In this document: positions 1-4,978 of the stretch, one piece after another | Numbering within the stretch: position 1 is the first letter of the stretch | How the letters are laid out: the number at the start of each line of letters is the position of its first letter | Assembly: GCA_028694275.1 (NCBI GenBank) | Contig: JAQUTS010000118.1 | Location: 1-5,680, forward strand | Source of the DNA: Candidatus Gastranaerophilales bacterium | GTDB taxonomy: Bacteria > Cyanobacteriota > Vampirovibrionia > Gastranaerophilales > CAJFVJ01 | Direction: 5' to 3' | DNA: 5,680 nt | Notes under the pieces: model-generated | Told to the model about the DNA's origin: nothing | The model's database searches: none | What the model saw: only the letters and a program-made list of their open reading frames with translations | Position numbers and translations under genes: made by a program

Positions 1-2
1 AG

Positions 3-224
3 CTTTTTTCATGCTCTTGTTGCGGCCTTGATAAGCCAAAAGCTGGCAGTATCATGTACACGATGGATATTATTTTTTGTAATGATTGCGCTTTGTTGTC
101 AGAAATTGCATTCGCTACGAAAAAGATTTCTGATATTACGGATTTTATGGCGCAAATGGAAGATAAAAAAATCGAAAACCTTTGCGAATACGTAAAACAA
201 GAACAAAGTAGATTAAATAACTGA
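3..224 (+). CDS. ClpX-type C4 zinc-finger protein (3' end only)
   Basis: The frame is open from the left edge and ends at TGA 222-224, so only the last 73 residues are visible. Near the start there is a CxxCG pair (CSCCGLDK) and about 20 residues later a second pair (FCNDCALLSE). This is the spacing and flavour of the C4 zinc-binding domain found at the N-terminus of ClpX. In that family the four cysteines bind one zinc, and the domain mediates dimerisation and adaptor or substrate recognition. What follows is not an AAA+ domain but about 45 polar, probably helical residues ending in QEQSRLNN, so this is not ClpX itself. It is either a small free-standing zinc-finger protein or the C-terminal tail of a longer one. 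The upstream part is missing, so length and start cannot be judged. Function unknown; the zinc-finger call rests on cysteine spacing alone. Confidence 0.6.
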   Translation, partial: LFSCSCCGLDKPKAGSIMYTMDIIFCNDCALLSEIAFATKKISDITDFMAQMEDKKIENLCEYVKQEQSRLNN

Positions 225-239
225 TTTAGATTTTAATCA

Positions 240-268
240 TTTTCAATCTTGTCCAAAATTGTTATAAT
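240..268 (+). promoter_or_regulatory. sigma70-like promoter for the HD-GYP/trmFO unit
   Basis: A -35-like TTTTCA (240-245) is followed after 17 bases by a perfect -10 TATAAT (263-268). Transcription would start near 275, leaving a leader of about 48 bases before the TTG at 323. The leader contains a small GGCT/AGCC hairpin (277-288). No other promoter is needed for trmFO. Confidence 0.6.
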
Positions 269-307
269 ATTTAGTAGGCTCATTAGCCCCAAAATCCAGT
301 TCGAGTC

Positions 308-312
308 AGAGG
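308..312 (+). promoter_or_regulatory. ribosome binding site supporting the TTG start at 323
   Basis: AGAGG lies 10 bases before TTG 323. The next in-frame Met codon is only at residue 115, inside the protein, so this site and the TTG together fix the start. A second purine run, AGGAA at 316-320, is too close to the start to be the main site. Confidence 0.5.
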
Positions 313-322
313 TTTAGGAACG

Positions 323-1330
323 TTGAAGCAGATACGAACAGAAGACCTAATAGAGCATCAGGCTCTTCCATACAATATCTACAATGAGAGCGGCGAAAAA
401 ATTTTTGAAGCCGGCAAAATTCTCACGCCCGGAAAACTGCTCCAGTTGAGGTATTTTTCTGCTATTTATATTGATGAAAATGAAACTAAAGAAAACCCTG
501 ACGGGACAATACTTGCTCATACTATTAAAGATTCTCCGAAAGAAGACAAAAAGGTCTCGGAAAGAGAATTTTGGAACGAATTTTTCAAAGAAGATTTCAA
601 GGTTAACAGCACCTCTGTCATAGAAGTGCAAGAGCAGCTCGGAGTCAAAAAAGTATATCAGCAGGCAATGAGCTCATATATTATGCACGAAGTCTCAAAT
701 CAAGAGGTTTTTACAGAAGTCAGAGACAGAATTATTGAAGTTGTTATGCCTTTGGCTGAAAACGTCGTATACCGCTCACAAGTGCAGCTTATGGGTGAGT
801 ATTATCAGATTCACTCGCTTAATGTTGCTATTTTGTCCATCCTTTTGGCGACCAAACTAAAACTAAAAGAAATAGCTATCAATGATATTGCACTCGCGGC
901 GATGCTCCATGACATAGGTAAGGCAAAAATAGACAAGAACATTCTGCTCAAAGCAAACCTCACCCCAAAAGAGCAAAAAGTCCTTCAATTGCATCCGCAG
1001 ATAGGCTACAAGCTTCTTAAAAACGACTTTGGATTCCCTGAGCATATTTGTCGTGCTGTGCTTGAACACCACGAAAACTACGACGGTTCAGGATACCCAT
1101 ATGGGATTTCTGATACTCAGATTAGTCTTTACAGCCAAATCATCAATATTTGCAACTATTACGACAATCTGATCTCAGGCCGTGTCAGAACGGGAATTCG
1201 TAATTCTAAAGATGCGCTCAAGATTATCCTTGAGCTTGGCTCCAAAAATTTCAGTTCGCAAGTGCTTTACACCTTTGTGAATATGTCCAGCTATAACGAT
1301 ACCATTCCGTTTAAAGATATGGAGCGTTAA
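323..1330 (+). CDS. HD-GYP domain protein (cyclic-di-GMP phosphodiesterase family)
   Basis: The product has 335 residues and no signal peptide or membrane segment, so it is probably cytoplasmic. Residues about 13-51 (LPYNIYNESGEKIF.. to IYIDE) resemble the short beta-rich module often seen before HD-GYP domains. The HD-GYP domain spans about 150-320: H164 in HSLNVA, HDIGK at 196-200, H224 in LHPQIGYKLLK, HHE at 249-251 and DGSGYP at 254-259. The family hydrolyses cyclic di-GMP using a two- or three-metal centre. One position departs from the pattern: the usual ADVFDAL motif reads CNYYDNL, so the first Asp, normally a metal ligand, is Asn278, while the second Asp (D281) is kept. Activity is therefore uncertain. 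No GGDEF, receiver or PAS domain is attached. The gene starts at TTG behind AGAGG and is followed one base later by trmFO, so the two are probably cotranscribed. Confidence 0.9.
   Translation: MKQIRTEDLIEHQALPYNIYNESGEKIFEAGKILTPGKLLQLRYFSAIYIDENETKENPDGTILAHTIKDSPKEDKKVSEREFWNEFFKEDFKVNSTSVIEVQEQLGVKKVYQQAMSSYIMHEVSNQEVFTEVRDRIIEVVMPLAENVVYRSQVQLMGEYYQIHSLNVAILSILLATKLKLKEIAINDIALAAMLHDIGKAKIDKNILLKANLTPKEQKVLQLHPQIGYKLLKNDFGFPEHICRAVLEHHENYDGSGYPYGISDTQISLYSQIINICNYYDNLISGRVRTGIRNSKDALKIILELGSKNFSSQVLYTFVNMSSYNDTIPFKDMER
1321..1324 (+). promoter_or_regulatory. trmFO ribosome binding site inside the HD-GYP gene
   Basis: GGAG sits within the last codons of the HD-GYP gene, 7 bases before TTG 1332. 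It supports the TTG as the real trmFO start and implies translational coupling of the two genes. Confidence 0.6.
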
Positions 1331-1331
1331 G

Positions 1332-2636
1332 TTGAAAGTATGTGTCATAGGTGCGGGATTAGCGGGTTCTGAGGCTGCGTTGCAGCTTGCGAAGCGTGGA
1401 ATAGAGGTCGACTTGTATGAGATGCGCCCAAAAGCCACAACAGGAGCGCATAAAACGGAAAAACCCGCCGAGCTGGTGTGCAGCAACAGTCTTGGGTCTT
1501 TGGATATTACCGGCGCCTCAGGACTTTTGAAAGAAGAAATGAGTTTGCTCGGATCTTATTTGATAGAAGCTGCAAAGGCTTCAAGAGTTCCTGCAGGGGC
1601 TGCTCTTGCTGTTGATAGAGAGGTTTTTTCCACAGAAATCGAACGCCTTATAAATGAAAATCCTTATATTAATTACATCAAAGAAGAAATTACTCAAATC
1701 CCCGATATCCCGACAATTATTGCTTCAGGCCCTTTGACATCAGATGCTTTGAGTGCGAGCATCAAGGATTTTACAGGGGAAGAATACCTCGCATTTTTTG
1801 ATGCGATAGCCCCGATTATAGAAAAAAACTCCATTGATTTTGATAAAGCGTTTTATGCCAATCGCTACAACAAAGGTGAGGCTTGCTATATCAATTGTCC
1901 GATGAATAAAGAACAGTATGATGTTTTTTACAATATTCTTATAAATGCTCCCAAAATCGAACTTAAAGATTTTGAGCGTGATGCAAAGTTTTTTGAGTCT
2001 TGCCTTCCTGTTGAAGTTTTGGCATCTCGCGGAGTTGATACTTTGCGTTTTGGTCCTATGAAGCCTGTAGGCCTTGTGGATGACAGAACGGGTGAGAAAA
2101 ATTACGCAGTCGTGCAGCTTCGTCAAGATGATATGGCCGCAGAACTGTACAATATGGTGGGTTTTCAGACCAATCTTATTTGGGGAGCTCAAAAAGAACT
2201 CATTAAAAGTATCCCGGGACTTGAAAATGCCAACGTTGTAAGATATGGCGTTATGCACAAGAATATGTTTATTTTTAGCCCAAAATTGCTCAATGCCACT
2301 TTGCAATCAAAAAAACGCCCCGATCTTTTCTTTGCAGGGCAAATCACAGGCACAGAAGGCTATACCGAGTCAATCGCATCAGGTCTTATGGCTGGTATAA
2401 ATATGTCCAAATTTATTTTGGGTGAGCCCATGCTTGAACTTTCGCAAGTGAGCATGCTTGGTGCTTTGCTCAAATATATTACTTTTGAAGGCCACTCCAA
2501 ACTATCACCTATAAACAGTAATTGGGGTATTGTTGAACCTATCGAGCTTCCTAAAAAAATTAAAAAAGATAAAAAACAGAAGAATACTATTCTTGCAAAT
2601 AGGTCTTTGGATTACGTGAAAACTATCACGATTTAG
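1332..2636 (+). CDS. trmFO: TrmFO: tRNA (uracil-54-C5)-methyltransferase, folate/FAD-dependent
   Basis: This 434-residue protein has the normal family length. TrmFO makes 5-methyluridine (ribothymidine) at position 54 of the tRNA T-loop, using methylenetetrahydrofolate as carbon donor and reduced FAD as reductant; it is a cytoplasmic flavoprotein. The N-terminus is the FAD dinucleotide-binding motif GAGLAG (7-12), followed by ELVCSNSLGS (47-56) and, in the middle, ESCLPVEVLASRG (222-234) leading into DTLRFGPMKPVGLVD. C50 and C224 match the two functional cysteines known from the Bacillus subtilis enzyme (Cys53 and Cys226). The C-terminal FAGQITGTEGYTESIASG (334-351) is the conserved second FAD-contact region. 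The last 30 residues are lysine-rich and less conserved. The TTG start is chosen because the nucleotide-binding motif begins right after it and a GGAG site precedes it. It is one base downstream of the HD-GYP gene. Confidence 0.97.
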   Translation: MKVCVIGAGLAGSEAALQLAKRGIEVDLYEMRPKATTGAHKTEKPAELVCSNSLGSLDITGASGLLKEEMSLLGSYLIEAAKASRVPAGAALAVDREVFSTEIERLINENPYINYIKEEITQIPDIPTIIASGPLTSDALSASIKDFTGEEYLAFFDAIAPIIEKNSIDFDKAFYANRYNKGEACYINCPMNKEQYDVFYNILINAPKIELKDFERDAKFFESCLPVEVLASRGVDTLRFGPMKPVGLVDDRTGEKNYAVVQLRQDDMAAELYNMVGFQTNLIWGAQKELIKSIPGLENANVVRYGVMHKNMFIFSPKLLNATLQSKKRPDLFFAGQITGTEGYTESIASGLMAGINMSKFILGEPMLELSQVSMLGALLKYITFEGHSKLSPINSNWGIVEPIELPKKIKKDKKQKNTILANRSLDYVKTITI

Positions 2637-2672
2637 GGTGTAAAACGTACAATTAATAAGGGTTTGAGGCAA

Positions 2673-2718
2673 AAAATAGCTCTTAAGAGTAATGCAAATT
2701 ATACTTAAGAACTATTTT
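2673..2718 (+). terminator. 15-bp hairpin after trmFO, possible weak terminator
   Basis: The arms 2673-2687 and 2704-2718 pair at 14 of 15 positions around a 16-base loop, starting 37 bases after the trmFO stop. The stem is AT-rich and its left arm carries the small palindrome CTCTTAAGAG (2680-2689). Only four T residues end the right arm, so termination would be weak. It could instead be a 3'-end processing or stability hairpin. Confidence 0.45.
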
Positions 2719-2871
2719 AAAAAAGTTTTATTATTATATGATATACATATCAAACGAGGTTAATGTCCAAATTAAAGAGTAACGAAGGTTTTAGGAAACT
2801 TATAATTTTTTTAAACGGTGTATATTTAATTTATGGCAAAAGCTATAAATTTCTGCCTCATGATCTCTTCT

Positions 2872-2902
2872 TCCCCTTGAAGTCTTTCACAGGGGATTTT
2901 TT
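2872..2902 (+). terminator. strong rho-independent terminator
   Basis: TCCCCT (2872-2877) pairs with AGGGGA (2891-2896), and inside it TGAA (2878-2881) pairs with TTCA (2886-2889) around the loop GTCT with a single bulged C. Six T residues (2897-2902) follow directly. The orientation is plus-strand only. It lies about 235 bases beyond trmFO, so it ends either trmFO read-through or a short transcript begun inside the gap. Confidence 0.8.
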
Positions 2903-2903
2903 A

Positions 2904-2941
2904 TTGCTCACACTCGGGCAAATTCCGCGTCTTGAAATATT
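2904..2941. repeat. 38-bp direct repeat, copy 1
   Basis: This copy runs from TTGCTCACACTCGGGC to CTTGAAATATT and begins two bases after the T-run of the terminator. It differs from copy 2 only at 2929 (G here, T there). Read on the minus strand it encodes YFKTRNLPECEQ followed by a stop. Confidence 0.9.
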
Positions 2942-3021
2942 GCCCTGCTTCGTATGCTGGAATTACGTTTAGTTGCTTTGCAACTTCACTTCATCGCATA
3001 CTCAGCTAGACGTGTTTCGCT

Positions 3022-3059
3022 TTGCTCACACTCGGGCAAATTCCGCTTCTTGAAATATT
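3022..3059. repeat. 38-bp direct repeat, copy 2
   Basis: This copy has 37 of 38 bases identical to copy 1 and lies 118 bases to its right. Its minus-strand reading is YFKKRNLPECEQ, continuing SETRLAEYAMK to a stop. The sequence flanking the two copies is not shared, so this is a short repeat, not the edge of a longer duplication. Confidence 0.9.
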
Positions 3060-3063
3060 CCGC

Positions 3064-3094
3064 AAAAAATATCGCAGCTTGTGGGCTGCGATAT
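3064..3094 (-). terminator. terminator of the ribbon-helix-helix gene, probably bidirectional
   Basis: A perfect 10-bp stem (ATATCGCAGC 3069-3078 with GCTGCGATAT 3085-3094) has a 6-base loop. On the minus strand it runs straight into a T-run (3064-3070 read in reverse), about 75 bases after the stop of the gene at 3169. On the plus strand it is followed by AAGTTTTTC, so it may also stop plus-strand transcripts. Confidence 0.75.
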
Positions 3095-3168
3095 AAGTTT
3101 TTCAAAAAATCATATGGGGTATATTTGTTTAATCTCCTGCCTTATTGGCTCTCTCCTCTAAGTGTTCT

Positions 3169-3357
3169 CTAGTCTAATAGCGCTTCTAATGCTTCTGCAT
3201 TTTTTGTTGCTGTGATATTCTCTCTGACTTTTGCTCTGTGGATATATGTTCTCAATGCTTCTCTGATAAGTTCGCTGCGTGTGCGATTTTCTGTGTCTGC
3301 AAAATTATCGATTTGATCTAAAAATTCTTCGGGCATGGAAATTAAAACTTTAGCCAT
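3169..3357 (-). CDS. ribbon-helix-helix (CopG/Arc-type) DNA-binding protein
   Basis: The product has 62 residues. Residues 2-8 (AKVLISM) form the single beta strand that pairs in the dimer and lies in the DNA major groove. Residues 9-22 (PEEFLDQIDNFADT) make helix A, and after the NRTRS turn residues 27-41 (RSELIREALRTYIHR) make helix B. RSELIREAL is the hallmark of this family. The last 20 residues are charged and probably helical, ending ALEALLD. Such proteins bind DNA as dimers and act as repressors or as toxin-antitoxin antitoxins. No toxin gene is visible on either side: the next minus-strand gene is separated by a terminator, and downstream lies only the repeat gap. It therefore looks like a solitary regulator. 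The ATG has an ideal AAGGAGA site 7 bases upstream (3365-3371 in reverse). Its promoter should lie within 3372-3550, but I could not pick one with confidence. Confidence 0.88.
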   Translation of the reverse strand: MAKVLISMPEEFLDQIDNFADTENRTRSELIREALRTYIHRAKVRENITATKNAEALEALLD

Positions 3358-3519
3358 TGTGTTGTCTCCTTTATTATTAATGTATCTCTTGTTCTCTCTT
3401 TTGCGGTTTACTTATCAGTTGTTTCTCTCATACTTTAATAAAAACTCCGGTATATAAAAAATTGCTAAATTGTATATCCTTTTTATTTACTCATGGGAAG
3501 TTAATCCCTAAGAATCACT

Positions 3520-3558
3520 GTTCGTAATGTTTTTGACTTGTGAAGTTTTGTTACGAAC
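3520..3558. repeat. 8-bp inverted repeat with nested hairpin
   Basis: GTTCGTAA (3520-3527) is the exact reverse complement of TTACGAAC (3551-3558), with a smaller ACTT/AAGT stem (3536-3546) centred between them. The right arm overlaps the base of the neighbouring terminator stem (3555-3558), so the two folds compete for four bases. It lies upstream of the ribbon-helix-helix gene and downstream of the gene ending at 3606. It may be an operator or an RNA structure. Confidence 0.55.
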
Positions 3559-3592
3559 CAAAAAAGACCCGATAAAGGGTCTTTTTTGGTTC
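3555..3592 (-). terminator. 16-bp perfect-stem terminator after the Ser/Thr-rich protein gene
   Basis: Arms 3555-3570 and 3577-3592 pair perfectly (GAACCAAAAAAGACCC with its complement) around the loop GATAAA. The GACCC/GGGTC core is followed by a run of six T residues on either strand, so it can work in both directions. It begins 13 bases after the stop of the minus-strand gene at 3606 and insulates the ribbon-helix-helix gene from it. Confidence 0.85.
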
Positions 3593-3605
3593 TATTTTTA
3601 AAAGA

Positions 3606-4001
3606 TTATTTTAGTTTGTTTTTGTCTTTGTAGGCGGTATAGCTTTCTTGTGCCGCAAAGTATGCGCTCAATGCAGATGTGTTTACTCTGTAGTCCTCGT
3701 CATCATCGAATGTTCTTGGTTTTCGTGCGGCAATTTCTGCGATTTTTTGTCTGTATTTTGCAATTTTTTGATATTGTGGATTGTTGGCAAGGGCCTGATT
3801 TTTCATATCGGTCGAGGCTCTTCCTGATGCTTGCAATGCGGCAGCTTTCATTTCGGCAGAGAATTTACTTGTTGAAGTAGTTGATGTCGATGATGTGGTT
3901 GAACTGCTTGATGTTGTTGCTGAGCCCAGTTGACTGCCTTTTGCTGCAACTTTATTGGTGGTGAATTTTAATGTTCCGTCTGATGAAAAATAATACGACA
4001 T
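3606..4001 (-). CDS. uncharacterised Ser/Thr-tract protein
   Basis: I do not recognise this 131-residue protein. It begins MSYYFSSDGTLKF. Residues 27-45 are almost entirely Ser and Thr and look like a disordered linker. Residues 46-95 (KFSAEMKAAALQ.. to KYRQKIAEIAARK) are alanine- and lysine-rich and probably helical. An acidic DDDED patch (99-103) and a second helical stretch (SALSAYFAAQESYTAYKDK) follow. There is no signal peptide, membrane segment or cysteine. The frame extends 11 codons further to an ATG at 4034, but that ATG has no ribosome site and coincides with the predicted transcription start. The ATG at 4001 is therefore preferred, although its own site (AGAAAGA, 6 bases upstream) is weak. 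A strong terminator follows the stop, and a promoter lies upstream, so it is a single-gene unit. It is probably a real but lineage-specific gene. Confidence 0.7.
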   Translation of the reverse strand: MSYYFSSDGTLKFTTNKVAAKGSQLGSATTSSSSTTSSTSTTSTSKFSAEMKAAALQASGRASTDMKNQALANNPQYQKIAKYRQKIAEIAARKPRTFDDDEDYRVNTSALSAYFAAQESYTAYKDKNKLK

Positions 4002-4025
4002 GATTTTTCTTTCTGTTTTTATTCC

Positions 4026-4045
4026 TCTTAACATATCTTAACATA
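4026..4045. repeat. tandem 10-bp repeat at the minus-strand transcription start
   Basis: TCTTAACATA occurs twice head to tail (4026-4035 and 4036-4045), overlapping the -10 box and likely start of the transcript for the Ser/Thr-tract protein. A one-helical-turn spacing could place two protein contacts on the same DNA face. It could also be chance in AT-rich DNA. Confidence 0.5.
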
Positions 4046-4071
4046 TTAGGCAAAAAAATGGAATATGAAAA
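4043..4071 (-). promoter_or_regulatory. possible promoter of the Ser/Thr-tract protein gene
   Basis: On the minus strand a TTTTCA (4066-4071 in reverse) lies 17 bases before TAATAT (4043-4048 in reverse). Each matches its consensus at four of six positions. The -35 is the same hexamer as at the HD-GYP promoter. Transcription would start near 4036, consistent with translation from 4001. Confidence 0.4.
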
Positions 4072-4117
4072 AACCCAATTCTCCTTAATATTTCTAGACT
4101 CCTAAGATTGTTGGGTT
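4068..4117 (-). terminator. long-loop hairpin with T-run on the minus strand, role unclear
   Basis: AACCCAA (4072-4078) and TTGGGTT (4111-4117) are perfect complements across a 32-base interior. On the minus strand the closing arm runs into a T-run down to 4068, as in a terminator or attenuator. It overlaps the plus-strand promoter for the PxpA-like gene. It could stop antisense transcripts leaving that promoter region, or attenuate a longer minus-strand leader. Confidence 0.35.
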
Positions 4118-4122
4118 ATAAT
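4095..4122 (+). promoter_or_regulatory. sigma70-like promoter for the PxpA-like gene and yvcK
   Basis: TAGACT (4095-4100, four of six -35 positions) is followed after 16 bases by a perfect TATAAT (4117-4122). Transcription would start near 4129, giving a leader of about 27 bases that contains the ribosome site AGAGGA (4140-4145), 10 bases before the ATG at 4156. Confidence 0.65.
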
Positions 4123-4155
4123 AATTAGTATCAATTAATAGAGGAAAAAACAGAT

Positions 4156-4953
4156 ATGACATACATCTCAAAACCCAAAAACAAAAAGTTTGTAATCGAC
4201 ATAAATTGTGATTTGGCACAGAGTTTTGGCGTTTACAAAAACGAAAAAGAATTTGATCTGCTTCCTTATGTAAGCACAGTTAATGTGTCTTGCGGGGCTC
4301 ATGCGGGTGATCCGTTATCCATTATGGATGCTTTAAGCCAAATAGAAGGCAAAAACTACGCAGTTTCTGCTCATATCGGGTATCCTGATTTGCAAGGCTT
4401 TGGCTATCGCGAAATGAATTTGACCAAAGAGCAATTAAGATCGGTTATTTTGTACCAACTTGGTGCTTTGAGTTCTTTGTGCAAGGTTTACAGCCTTGAT
4501 ATCGAGTATGTCAGACCTCATGGTGCTATGTACAAACAGGCTGCTGAGAGTTATGAATATTCTTTGAATATTGCTCAGGCCATCAAGGACTATAATCCTT
4601 GGCTTATTTATGTTGGGGCTTCAGGCGAGAATTTGAATAAGGTTTCTGAAGAAGCAGGAATAAGAGTTGCGCATGAAATTATGCTTGATAAAGTTTATGA
4701 TATTGACGGTGATATTGATTTTGAGGCGGATGATGTTGAAAATATCAATCATTGTTTGAACCAGCTGGATTTGCTTTTGAACAGGTCAATGGTGCGTAAT
4801 TCTCAAGGTGGTTTGACAAAAGTTCAGTGTGATACTATTCACTTGAGCTCAAAGTCTAAAATTTCTTCTGAATTGGCGCAAAAGGCGGATGATTTGATTA
4901 CAAATGCTGTTCCTGTTGCAGTAAGTAAAGTAGCTGATAGTGGTTGGCTGTAA
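4156..4953 (+). CDS. LamB/YcsF family protein, divergent PxpA (5-oxoprolinase subunit A)-like
   Basis: The product has 265 residues; Escherichia coli PxpA has about 244. PxpA works with PxpB and PxpC to open 5-oxoproline to glutamate using ATP in the cytoplasm. The N-terminal half follows the family closely: DINCDLAQSFG (15-25), VSCGAHAGDP (44-53), SAHIGYPDLQGFGYREM (71-87) and VRPHGAMY (119-126), keeping D15, N17, D19, H49, H73 and H122. The C-terminal half does not. The family's FADRGY.. region reads MLDKVYD (176-182), the following LVPRS..G element is absent, and the CxHGD motif near the end is replaced by TIHLSS (227-232). The conserved DLGE near the N-terminus is DLAQ (19-22). No pxpB or pxpC lies next to it within this window. 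The fold assignment is secure; 5-oxoprolinase activity is doubtful. The ATG at 4156 is supported by AGAGGA. The yvcK homologue starts 25 bases downstream. Confidence 0.88.
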   Translation: MTYISKPKNKKFVIDINCDLAQSFGVYKNEKEFDLLPYVSTVNVSCGAHAGDPLSIMDALSQIEGKNYAVSAHIGYPDLQGFGYREMNLTKEQLRSVILYQLGALSSLCKVYSLDIEYVRPHGAMYKQAAESYEYSLNIAQAIKDYNPWLIYVGASGENLNKVSEEAGIRVAHEIMLDKVYDIDGDIDFEADDVENINHCLNQLDLLLNRSMVRNSQGGLTKVQCDTIHLSSKSKISSELAQKADDLITNAVPVAVSKVADSGWL

Positions 4954-4965
4954 GAATTTTTTCTT

Positions 4966-4972
4966 AAGGGGG
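4966..4972 (+). promoter_or_regulatory. ribosome binding site for the TTG start of yvcK
   Basis: AAGGGGG ends 6 bases before TTG 4979 and lies in the short gap after the PxpA-like gene. It supports a start that includes the membrane extension; the next in-frame Met codon (residue 28) falls inside the first membrane segment. Confidence 0.6.
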
Positions 4973-4978
4973 CTCTAA

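Larger units (their letters stand above)
2637..3168. other. gene-poor spacer with hairpins and a direct repeat
   Basis: This 530-base stretch between trmFO and the minus-strand ribbon-helix-helix gene has no convincing gene. It holds, in order: a 15-bp hairpin; an AT-rich -10-like TATGAT (2737-2742) with no good -35; a GAGG-preceded ATG at 2763; a strong plus-strand terminator (2872-2902); two copies of a 38-bp repeat; a small AGTTGC/GCAACT hairpin (2971-2985); and a perfect 10-bp terminator stem (3069-3094). Two open frames on the plus strand (2763-2972 and 2954-3172) run through the terminators and repeats and read like translated non-coding DNA. Confidence 0.7.

Noticed and set aside
225..322. 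Riboswitch or terminator between the zinc-finger gene and the HD-GYP gene
   Set aside because: Only a 7-bp AT-only inverted repeat (211-217 with 232-238) and a 4-bp GGCT/AGCC hairpin are present, too weak to call; a promoter explains the region.
1740..2306. A 188-codon open frame on the minus strand
   Set aside because: It lies entirely inside trmFO, whose protein is conserved end to end; the antisense reading has no recognisable motif and no ribosome site.
2904..3059. CRISPR array
   Set aside because: There are only two copies, 80 bases apart edge to edge, with no further repeats, leader or cas gene; the spacing and count do not fit.
2954..3172. A 72-codon plus-strand open frame
   Set aside because: It runs across repeat copy 2 and the terminator stem at 3069-3094, has no ribosome site, and reads as translated non-coding sequence.
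3520..3592. Integron attC site
   Set aside because: The inverted arms do not have the RYYYAAC/GTTRRRY core order of attC, and no integrase or cassette structure is nearby.
3650..3880. A plus-strand open frame opposite the Ser/Thr-tract gene
   Set aside because: It is antisense to a gene with its own promoter and terminator, and its composition (Met/Cys/Arg/Phe-rich) is typical of a shadow frame.
3999..4034. Upstream ATG at 4034 as the start of the Ser/Thr-tract protein
   Set aside because: It has no ribosome site and falls at the predicted transcription start; the added 11 residues look untranslated. The choice is not certain because the preferred start also has a weak site.
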